Below are positions 33,804 to 45,200 of a stretch of 64,000 nucleotides of DNA, one piece after another. A program made the translations under genes and the position numbers. Within the stretch, counting starts at the first letter, position 1. The number at the start of each line of letters is the position of its first letter. This DNA is from Gammaproteobacteria bacterium (lineage in GTDB: Bacteria; Pseudomonadota; Gammaproteobacteria; JAJFKG01): contig JAJFKG010000049.1 of the NCBI GenBank assembly GCA_021773335.1, positions 18,942 through 82,941 on the forward strand, written 5' to 3'. Under the pieces are notes generated by a model, which was not told where the DNA came from, did no database searches, and saw only the letters and a program-made list of their open reading frames with translations.

Positions 33804-36194
33804 ATGATAGTAACTCAAAAATCCCCCACAAAAAATCATTCCACTCAGGATAAGAGGCGCTATTATGCATTTTTACTTGATAATGTTGGACCCTTTCCTG
33901 AAGAAATTAGCCAAGAGTTACCTGCCGATATTTTTGCTGCAATCTGGACGGAATTTTACTACTATCTAAATTTAGTCGCTGAAACGGCGTTAACTGGCGG
34001 TGGGAGGGTATTAGTACAATACATAGAAGAAAATGCACAAACACCAAAGCTACCAAAATTACAAGAAATAACCGACTGCTTAGCCCTCAATAGTTTAAAT
34101 ACATACTCACATAAAGAAGGTCTTGAGTTTTGGCTCAATATTAGTGCTCTACTAGAATATGGTTGCACCTACGATAAACTTACCGACGATGAACGAGAAC
34201 AATGTAGACGATTTGAGTATCTTCAAGAACTCGATCATTTCAGCGAGATCATGGATTTATCCTTATTGACCAAACATCTCTCTCGAGCTTTTAACCGACT
34301 ATCAGACATTCAAAAAAAATCATTTATACAAGAAAACGATATTCTGTTTAACAAGTATTTAGGTCTTATGCACAACTTAACTAATGCAGAAGAATTTTAC
34401 AAACCAATTGCTGGACGTAGCAAATACATGAACTTGGGTTTAGAGCGCATGCTTGGGGAAGCTGCGGCCAAACGCAGGAATTGTGGTTATACGCTCTACG
34501 AAAATCAACATAACAGACTTGGGAGCTACGCTAACCACTATTATCCAATAAAATCGGCTGAAAATGTCGAAGCTCAATATAAAGTATTGGATACTGCAAG
34601 CATTGGCCTTATTAGAACAAACTATCCCTACCTTACTTTATTGTTAACCTCAAATGCACCACAAGCTCTGCCCCAAGACGATCTCAAAAAGTTAACAACC
34701 ATAGGCTCCAGTTTAATATTACGCTACGGGATGGAGCTTGGCATAGCAATGTTCGATGGATATGTATTTGATAACAGCTACGCACAATATTGCCTCAGCC
34801 TTGTCGCCAATCAACTGTTCAAACCCGACGTGCACTCTGCGACTCAATTAAAGACTATGAGTATTGGCCCATGCGCCATTCTAGCTTACCAAAGTCAAAA
34901 ACTGCAATATTTACGCATCAGAGGAAATGAAGAGCTTGATAGCTATCTTGGTCATCTTGGTACTAAACAACAACGTGAAATTACAACTCTAGAATGTAAT
35001 GATAGTATTAAAGTTATCAGCGTCCCCGCTGCATACGGCCTTGCAATGCAAACTATTGCCAGGGAGGAACTACGTGCCACAGCTAACGAACATGCGGAAA
35101 ATCCACTAGCGTGGCTCATGACAAGGTTCATAAAACCATTTAAAATCCCGAAAGCTGCGCGCAATATTTTGCTCTATCGTGTGAAGCCCACCGAACTGGA
35201 TGTCGTCAAACCTCCCACTTGGGCGCAGCACGAGATTAAACAGCTACCCGAATTCACCGATTTAATTAAGCAATACCGCAATTACTTGCAAGATTATAAA
35301 TCGCTTGAAATTAATATATTGTATGCACATCTACACGCGGATCGTTTGATTGATATTCACCAAACAATTTCAATCCACGTTGGAAGAGCGCTAAAAGACG
35401 AACTTGCCAGCAAACAAACCGCTTTCAAACTACAACCGCTCATAGACAATTTACATGTGAGAGATGTATTTGACTATAAGCTATATAATGAATTTCTAGC
35501 CGAGCAAGGTCTTGCTGCAGATGTCATCTTAACTGAAGATAGCCTATTGCTTGATCGTATTGGTCAGGGGATACTTGACTATATTAATGACAAAGAATCC
35601 AGCCATGATTATCGCATCATTTTTGAAGGAAACCGGGCAATGAATGCATTGTTTGCAGACGGCACTGTTGTTCAACTTCTTGATCATATGGATAAGGAAG
35701 GTCGTCTTTCTTGTGTCACCTTTGATATGGCTCAAGTTTATTATCGTCAAGCACCCGATCTGTTTGAAGCAATATTTCGAGAAGATATTTTAGCAAACTA
35801 TCCCGATAGTACCCTCGGACAATGGTTTTTACAGTATCCCCTAAAATCCTACCATCAAATAATGTATGACAGGATTTATACAAACTCAGACGTCACTTAT
35901 CGCAATCGTTTATTCCGGCAAATAACTGCGGAAATAAGGCCTGATTTAACTGACATCAAACAGGCTCGTCAAAAACGCCACTATGTCGATGTATTACATC
36001 GAGAGTTACAAGTGCGCTTAAGTTCGCGCACAAAGAAAGTAGTGTCGCTTTATATACTAGAAGGTAGTTATGATGCGCAATTCGATCGCTATGCTAAAAT
36101 ACACAATGCTTTTGCATTACCTGGCATTGACACTTATCGCATTACATTTTCTTCACAAGAACTTGCTTTTAATACAATGTGTATTAAATCATAA
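33804..36194 (+). CDS. Unrecognised 796-residue protein of the NRPS operon
   Basis: A large soluble-looking protein without signal peptide or membrane segments, not recognised as any family. It appears to be mostly alpha-helical with mixed regions, including LILRYGMELGIAMFDGYVFDN near the middle and YRIIFEGNRAMNALFADGT toward the end. AGAGG precedes its ATG. It lies 12 bp after the ATP-grasp gene and 34 bp before the NRPS, so it is almost certainly co-transcribed and likely to act in making, tailoring or resisting the peptide. No cofactor-binding motif can be named. It is a full-length reading frame with codon use like its neighbours. Confidence 0.75.
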   Translation: MIVTQKSPTKNHSTQDKRRYYAFLLDNVGPFPEEISQELPADIFAAIWTEFYYYLNLVAETALTGGGRVLVQYIEENAQTPKLPKLQEITDCLALNSLNTYSHKEGLEFWLNISALLEYGCTYDKLTDDEREQCRRFEYLQELDHFSEIMDLSLLTKHLSRAFNRLSDIQKKSFIQENDILFNKYLGLMHNLTNAEEFYKPIAGRSKYMNLGLERMLGEAAAKRRNCGYTLYENQHNRLGSYANHYYPIKSAENVEAQYKVLDTASIGLIRTNYPYLTLLLTSNAPQALPQDDLKKLTTIGSSLILRYGMELGIAMFDGYVFDNSYAQYCLSLVANQLFKPDVHSATQLKTMSIGPCAILAYQSQKLQYLRIRGNEELDSYLGHLGTKQQREITTLECNDSIKVISVPAAYGLAMQTIAREELRATANEHAENPLAWLMTRFIKPFKIPKAARNILLYRVKPTELDVVKPPTWAQHEIKQLPEFTDLIKQYRNYLQDYKSLEINILYAHLHADRLIDIHQTISIHVGRALKDELASKQTAFKLQPLIDNLHVRDVFDYKLYNEFLAEQGLAADVILTEDSLLLDRIGQGILDYINDKESSHDYRIIFEGNRAMNALFADGTVVQLLDHMDKEGRLSCVTFDMAQVYYRQAPDLFEAIFREDILANYPDSTLGQWFLQYPLKSYHQIMYDRIYTNSDVTYRNRLFRQITAEIRPDLTDIKQARQKRHYVDVLHRELQVRLSSRTKKVVSLYILEGSYDAQFDRYAKIHNAFALPGIDTYRITFSSQELAFNTMCIKS

Positions 36195-36228
36195 CAATGC
36201 CAACAATAATCGATAGTTCATTTGCATA

Positions 36229-39200
36229 ATGGATATAACCAAGGATAATCAGTCTCAAATTTCACTCGCTGAAGTTAAACCTTGTACGCAGCCAAGCGCT
36301 TCTTTATATTGGCCTGAAGAAAAAACTATCCATGAACTTTTTGAAAGACAGGCACGCGAAACACCAAACGACATTGCTGTTCTCTTCCAAGATGAAAGCC
36401 TGACCTATCACGCACTTAACTTAAGAGCCAATACACTTGCCAGACGAATAAGGTCAGAAACCAATGTTATTCCAGACACGTTGATCGCCATATGTTTAGA
36501 TAGAAGTATTGAAATGATTGTCGCAATTCTTGCTACGATGAAAGCTGGAGGCGCATATATCCCAATTGATCCACGCTATCCAAAAGAGAGAATACAATAT
36601 ATTATAGATAATGCTAATGCTCGCTTGATACTAAGCAAAACTCACCTGATTGACAAACTGAGTCAAATAAATAATTCATCATGCGTAGCCATAGAACCTG
36701 CTTATCAACAAGGCTTTCCTAGCAACAACTTATCCCACGTTAATAGCCCAAACGATCTAGCCTATGTTATTTATACCTCAGGGACTACAGGAAAACCCAA
36801 GGGTGTTGCCATCACTCATAACGCATCAATAAACCGCCTACTTTGGCAAAAGCATCACTATAATTTTAACTCAAATGACCGAGTATTACAGAAAACACCT
36901 TTTGTATTTGACGTTTCCGTGTGGGAATTGCTACTTCCATTATTATCAGGGGGACGGCTTGTCTTTGCAAAACCTGAAGGGCACAAAGACCCTAATTATC
37001 TACAACAGGTAATAGAAGCCCATCAGATTAGCAAGCTACACTTTGTTCCAAGTATGTTAGCAGTTTTTTTAGACTATATTGAATATCACAAAATTCCAAG
37101 GTTGTCGAATTTAGAGCACGTGTTTTGTAGTGGAGAAAATTTACCAATCTCTCTAGCCAAACGCTTTAAGCACTCATTCCCCCTAATAAAACTACACAAC
37201 CTCTATGGGCCTACTGAAGCAACGATTGATGTTTGTTCAAACGATGACATTCAGGAAAGTGATGATGTAGTCCATATCGGCAAACCTATTGCAAACATAC
37301 AGTTTTATGTCTTGTCTCCCAAACTCGTCCCTATTAAAAAAGGCGATATTGGCGAACTTTATATCAGCGGCATTGGTCTTGCTCGCGGCTATATTAATCA
37401 GCCCAAACTCACTGAAAAAAGTTTTATTCGCAACTCCTTTATAAATAAAAACAAGACTAGCAATAATCACTCGGTCCTCTATAAAACTGGCGACTTAGTT
37501 AGATATTTAGCTGATGGAAATTTGGAGTATATTGGCAGAAATGACTCTCAAATAAAACTACATGGATACAGGATAGAGCTTTCAGAAATAGAAACGATAT
37601 TGCTGTCCGTTGCTAACGTTAAGCAAGCATGCGTCTTAGTTAAAACCATCAATGATTACAAACAGTTAATCGGCTATATTACCCTTTTCGAACATGTAAA
37701 CTTCAATGAAAACAAAATGTTAGACGTGCTTGCCGAACAACTACCTGACTATATGCTGCCAAACAAACTAATCTGCTTGCAAAAATTCCCTTTAACTGAA
37801 AACGGCAAGCTTGATCGCGACGCTCTGCCAGAGCCAAGCAATTTAACGAGTGAAACAACTTTTGTGGCGCCACATTCAGGGTTACAAAAAAAGCTATCCG
37901 CCCTATGGGAAACATTACTGCAAGTTAAAAAAGTCAGTGTCAACGACAATTTTTTTCACCTGGGTGGTAATTCATTACTTGCTATCCGCTTAGTCGGCTT
38001 AGTTAATCTTAAGCTAAATTGCAATATTACAGTTAAAGACATTTATACCACAAAAACAATTGCCAGCTTGGCAAATTTAATTACACAGTCACAATTTGGT
38101 TACCGCTATAAAGATTATTTGATTACAAAAGGTTTTGTGAATAAGCATGACGCATTTAACTTAACAAATGCACAACAAGCATATCTGTATGGGCGTCTTG
38201 ATAATTTTGAGCTCGGCAACACTTCCGCTCACGTTTATTTTGAATTGAATTTTAATCGATTTTCTTGCGAGCGTTTCGAACAAGCATTAAACATATTGTT
38301 ACAACGCCATAGCGCCCTACGAACTATATTTGCTGACGGTAGCCAGCGTACGTTATCTCGTGTTCCATATTACAAACTTGCTCAACACGGGATCATCAAT
38401 GACAAAAAACTTTTATCTATCCGCCAGCGTTTATCACATAAAATCTACAATACCACACACTGGCCATTATTCGACTATGAATTAAGTCGATATAATAATC
38501 AATTTATATTACATGTTAGTTATGACGTATTAATCATGGATGGCGCTAGTGCCGTAATTTTTTTCGATGAATTATCAAAATTATACAATGCCAATGAAAT
38601 TAACAACGTTAATCTACCAATTTTATCGGTGGGCTTTCGGGACTATATGCTCGCATACGACAGAGTTAGAGCCAGCAAACACTTTGAGAAAGCTAAACAG
38701 TATTGGTTGCAGAATTTAAATCATTATGACTTTGATGTAAATCTACCAATGCACTGTAAAGCTTCACAAATAAAAAAACCAAGGTTTGCACGACTGACAC
38801 AAACGCTAGAAAAAGAAAAGTGGCAGCGCATTGAAGAGAAAGCCAAGCATTACTCAATAAGCACGACTTCTGTTGTCCTATATGCCTATGGGCAAATTTT
38901 ATTAAAGTGGAGTGGGCAGAACAATTTCTGTATTAATTTGACTTTATTCAATCGCCTTCAGCTACATGAACAGATCAATCATCTTGTTGGTGATTTTACT
39001 GTGCTCGAGTTATTTAATTTCAAGCGTGATGTTAATGAAAGCATCAAGCAAGCTATTTCCAATGTGCATGATGAACTATGGGATGACATTGAACATAACT
39101 TATTCGACGGCATTGATTTACAACGACTACTACGGGATAGTTTGGCAATAAAACAAACCCAATCCTTATCGCCTATTGTACTAACAAGTTTGCTGGGTAA

Positions 39201-42200
39201 CCCCAATACCCATTTTTCCTTCGATGGATATCAAGACATGGGTTATGGCATCACTCAAACCTCACAAGTGTACCTTGATAATAAAGCATATCAGACACCG
39301 GACGGGCTAATTGCTGAGTGGGATTATCTTGAGCAGTTATTTGAACCTGATATTATCAAAAAAATGCATCAAGACTACTGTGTCATGCTAAATAACTTAG
39401 CTGAGGCTGATTGGCAAAGCCTACCGCTTGTGCCTGGGCTCTCAAGGCATGATCAAAATGTTATTGATCAAGCTAATAGCGAAGCCTTCCAACTACCCGC
39501 TTCAACTTTATTTGATCTGTTTAACGCAAGCGCTAACAGCAAGCCGAATAATGTTGCCATAATAGACTCTCATGGATCATATGCCTATCATGAAATCGCT
39601 CATTACAGCCACAATTTAGCAAGCTATCTTTATCAGCATGGCAAGCAAAAAAATCACGGCCTTATTGGTATATTAAGTGAAAAAGGCTATCAACAAGCCG
39701 TTGCCGCATTAGGTATTATGCGCATAGGTTCAACTTATTTGCCTCTTGGATACGATTGGCCCCTCGCAAGGATAAAAACCATCCTCGAAGAAAGTGGCGT
39801 ACAAACTATATTTGTTTCACGCCGAGCCCTGCAACGGTTAGCCAAAAACACTGAAATACACAAACAATACCAATGGCTAATTATCGAAGATGCTATTGTT
39901 AACGCTAGTAGCCACCTAGCACTACCTTCCCCACCCAATTCCAGTGATATTGCTTATGTGATCTTCACATCAGGCAGCACGGGCAAACCCAAAGGTGTTA
40001 CAATCTCACATTGTTCTGCTGTTAATACTATCCTTGCCGTCAACACTAAACTCAACATTGGTGAACAAGACCGAATATTAGCCCTATCCGAATTAAATTT
40101 TGATTTGTCGGTCTATGATATCTTTGGTCTCCTTGCTGCTGGTGGAGCAATCGTTTTTCCTACTCAGGAAAGAACAAAAGAACCTGCGCATTGGGCCAAG
40201 TTGGTCACGCAGAATAATATAACCTTGTGGAACAGCGTACCGCAATTGATGCAATTACTTGTCGACACAATGACTCACTCCTCAATATATGCAAACTTGC
40301 GAGCAATTCTCTTAAGTGGTGACTGGATCCCACTACAGTTGCCTCAGCAAATAAAATCACGCAATACAGGCATCACCATATTTAGCTTAGGTGGCGCAAC
40401 TGAAGGATCAATATGGTCAATTTGGTATGAGGTAAAAAATATAAACGGGCATTGGTCTTCTATCCCTTATGGTAAGGCAATGCCAAATCAAAAAATGTAT
40501 GTCCTTAATACGTTTGGAGAGCATTGTCCCTGCGATGTCTTAGGTGAAATATACATTGGTGGTGTAGGCGTTGCAGAAGGTTATTGGCAAGATGAAGAGC
40601 GGACGCAAGCAAGTTTCATCAACCATAATACATTGGGCAAGCTCTATAAAACCGGAGACTTAGGCAAATGGCATAAAGATGGCTATATCGTATTTCAGGG
40701 CAGAAAAGATCACCAAGTAAAAATCAATGGGTACCGTGTTGAACTAGAAGAAATTGCCTATCAATTACAGCGCTTACCCGGCATAGAAAAGGCGTTAGCT
40801 CGCTATCTCAACAACCGTCTAATTGCTTATATAATAAAAACGTCCAACAAACCAAGTGAATCTTCATTAAATAAGAAATCATTCATACTGGCACAACACG
40901 GCGTACGTAATGATCTGACACCACACTATCAAATACCGGTCACTCTTAATGAAAAAGCATATCGCTCTAGAAAAAGCTATCGCCAATTCAAACCGCAAGC
41001 GTTAACCAGCTTACCGCTAACTCCAGCCCCCCAAATCACACAAGCTCAAATTGCCCCTAAATTTGCTTTAAGTATAGATGAACTTGCAAAATTGCTGAGC
41101 CCTCTATGCAGCATAAAGCTACTCGACAAGGCCTTACCGAAATACCGTTATCCATCAAGCGGACATAGCTATGCCATACAGAGCTATTTGTCTATTCCGG
41201 CGAATCAAATACTGGGCATTGAATCTGGCTACTACTATTTTCATCCTATCACCCACCAACTACATAGGCTTGATGCAACCACCGCAACCACGGCTCTGCA
41301 GATACAATTTAAACTTTACTTACCCGCGATTGAGCCATTATATGATAAAGAATCGCTACGCTTAGCCTACCTAGAAATAGGGCATATTTTATATTGTCTC
41401 GACCAGGCTTTCGCGACAATGAAAATTTCTTATGCCATCAAAATTGACGATGAGGCCTCGCATCCTTATATTAATTTATTAACTTTGACCCTGAATAAAA
41501 GTGGCGAAACATTAGTAGAACCACCGCTAGAAAGCACTTTTTTACTTAACGATAAAGGCCATTACTCGGCCGAACAAAAAACATATAACTTAAATCAGCA
41601 ATCCATTTTCTTGCAAATATCGGAACAGGGCCAATTACTAGCGAATGCCAAAGGTATGCTCGTCTTCACAGGCGAGAATAATCCACTAGCATTTATTAAA
41701 GCTGGCTTTGAAGCGCAACATCTTGCGGAGCAATGGCTAAAGCACGGCATCGGCAGCTGTCCAATAGGCTATGTACCAATCGACAGTGTCATTTATTCTC
41801 TTGTTGTTGGCTATATTGACGATACAGTGTTAGCACAAGCCGTCAGTCAAACATCAGCAATAAAGCTTAACCACTATTTATCAAACCAACTATCGTTAGA
41901 CTTGCCAACGCACATGGTCCCCAACTGCTACATGCAACTGCATGAATTACCCCTAACCGCTAATAGCAAAATTAATTATAATGCACTGCCTTTGCCCAAA
42001 TTAGCTGACGAAACTAAATATATCGCACCGTCCACTAAGCTGGAAAAAACCATTGCCATTATTTGGCAAAAATTACTTAATTGTAAAAAAATCAGCATAA
42101 TAGATAATTTCTTCCAACTAGGTGGCAATTCAATTCTCACCATCAAAGCTGCTCATTTGTTAAGTGAGGCATTAAACAAACAAATATCAGTGCCACTGTT

Positions 42201-45200
42201 ATTCCAAAACAATACAATTAAGGCACTTGCAGTTGCGCTATCTACTCTCGAAGAGAACGTTTTTATTCCGCCAACAACGCAGACAATAGCACCACTATCA
42301 TTCGCGCAACAAAGACTCTTGTTTATTGAAAAATTTTCAGGAGGCACCAGCGCCTACCATGTTCCTTTGTGCTTTAAACTCGGCCCTAATTCAGATATAG
42401 AAAGGCTGAAATATGCACTCCAAGTCACTATCAATCGCCATGAAGTGTTGAGAACAATTTATCGCTATGATTCTCAGGGAAAAAACTATCAACAAGTAAT
42501 TACTCAAACACTGCCTATCAAAAACATTAAAATTGATGTAGCAAGACTTGAAGACATGCTTGCAGAAGATCTGCAACAAACATTTAACTTAGAGGAAATG
42601 CTCCCAATCAGAGCCACCGTCTATCAAACCACATCAAATTACTATTTCTTGATAACCATCCATCATATCGCCTTTGATGGATGGTCGATTGCTATATTTA
42701 TTGAAGAGCTGACTCACTGTTATTTAAGTTTATGTAGCAATAAACAAACCAACCTACAACCATTACAGATACAATATAAAGACTTTTCCGTGTGGCAAAG
42801 GCAATATTTACAGGATAAAGGATTAGCATCACATCTTAGCTATTGGAAACAAACCCTCGCCAACGCAAAGCCACTGTTGTTTCCTTATGATTTTCCGCGC
42901 CCAGCTCAAATAGATCACCGTGGTGACAGTATTAAACTTCAATTCAGTGAACACACATCATTGCGCTTGCGTAAAACAGCTAGCAAATTAAATATCAGCC
43001 TTTATACACTACTCTTGTCCGGCTTTTTTTGCCTTCTATACAAATACACTGGACAAAAAGATATTGCAATTGGCACACCCATAGCTAATCGCCATTATCC
43101 ACAAGTCAAAGATTTGATTGGTTTGTTCGCCAATACCTTAGTGATTCGAGAATCAATTGATCCTCTAATGACAATGAGTGAATTTATTCAAAATTTAAAA
43201 CAAACTTTGTCTGCAGCTCAAACCCACCAAGATGTTCCCTTTGAAGTGTTGGTGGATGCTTTAAACCTTGAGCGCGACCAAAGCCAGCATCCTTTATTCC
43301 AAGTTTCATTTAGAGTACAAAGTTTTATTCCTAAGACATCATTTAACCTTTGTGACGTTGATTTTTTGTTAAAAGCATCACCCTTTGACTTTGATATTCT
43401 CATCGATGATAGCAATAGCACACTGTGTGGAAAATTAACGTATGCCACCAGTTTATTCAAAAAAGAGACCATTCAACAATTAAGCAATCACTATCAATAC
43501 CTACTAAGACAATTAACAGAAGCTATCAACCAAAAAATCTGTGACTACCAAAGCTTGTTGCCAGAAGAGCAACAAAAGCTCGTCTATGAATGGAACTTGA
43601 CCGATAAGGACTATCCCGCGCAAAAGAATTATGTGCAAATTTTCGAGGATCAGGTAAGCAAAACTCCAGAAAAAATAGCACTGTGTCATCAAGGAACAAA
43701 GCTCTCTTATTCTCAGCTAAATGCCGAAGCTAATCGTCTTGCCCATCATCTGCAAACACATTTAAAGGTCCGTCAAAATACGTTGATTATCCTTTATTTC
43801 GACCGCAGCATCGAAATGGTAATAAGTTTACTCGCCATCATGAAAGCTGGCGCAGCTTATGTCCCAGTAGGCACCAATTATCCTCTGGCAAGAATTCAGT
43901 ACATCGTCGATGATACTGATACCCAAGCCATATTAACCACGCAACCCTTAAAAACGCAACTACAGGGAATAAGCAATGTTAAGATTATTCCTGTTAACCG
44001 CGACCATATTCACAAATACCCAACAAAAAATTTAGGTATATACACGCCCACACTAAATTTAGCTTACGTTATCTATACGTCCGGTACAACTGGCACCCCC
44101 AAAGGTGTCATGATTAGTCATCAGTCGCTTAATAATTATATTCATTGTGCGAAGACTTACCTGAAGCAGATTGAGCGTATTGATTTTTCCAGTGAGCTCT
44201 CCTTTGACTTATCCGTTACAACCACCCTATTACCACTTGCCACAGGAAAGTGTCTTTTTATTTATAGCGGTAACTTGAGTGACACTAGTCGCTATCTGGA
44301 ACACCTTAATAAACATAAAATCCAATTTATTAAATCAACGCCTTCTTTTTTACAGCAGCTACCATTTGCAAAATTACTGCATAAACTCGATATTTGCTTT
44401 ATTGGTGGTGAAAAGAGTGAACTCTCCTTTATTCGTGCCATCAAACAGTTTATCCATAGGGTATATGATGAATATGGCCCTACTGAGACGACGGTCGGGG
44501 CAACTTTATTTGAGTGCGATGAGCATACACATAATATAGGCAAACCTTACCCTAACTATAAATTATACGTACTTGATACACACAAAAAGCCAACCCCACT
44601 AGGCGTGGTAGGCGAGCTTTATATCGCAGGCGCGGGACTTGCTATGGGTTACTTAAATCAACCAAGACTTACCGAGGAAAAATTTATATCCAATCCATTT
44701 GCGACACCAAGCGACATAAACAAAGGCTATACACGTCTCTATCGCACAGGCGACCTTGTAAAACGCTTAGCAAATGGCAACTTAACCTATATAGGTCGAA
44801 TTGATTCACAAGTAAAACTCTACGGCCATAGAATAGAGTTGGGAGAAATAGAAAATAATTTACTAGAAAATCCCCTAGTAAAGCAAGCCTGCGTATTATT
44901 AAAAACGTCTCGACAGCGCAACTTTTTAGTAGCCTATATAGTCACCTGTGGAAACGAAAAATTAAGTGATGAAAAAATACTAGACGACCTTTCTGAAAGA
45001 ATGCCTGGATATATGCTGCCAACACATATTATTCATTTATCACACTTCCCATTAACAACGAATGGTAAGCTTGATACACAGACATTACCAGAACCTCACA
45101 TTACAAGATCTAAGCAGTTTATCGCGCCTATTTCCGGTTTAGAAAAGCAACTTTGTCAAATTTGGCAAAAGACTTTAGGCATTGCTGAGGTTGGCCTAGG

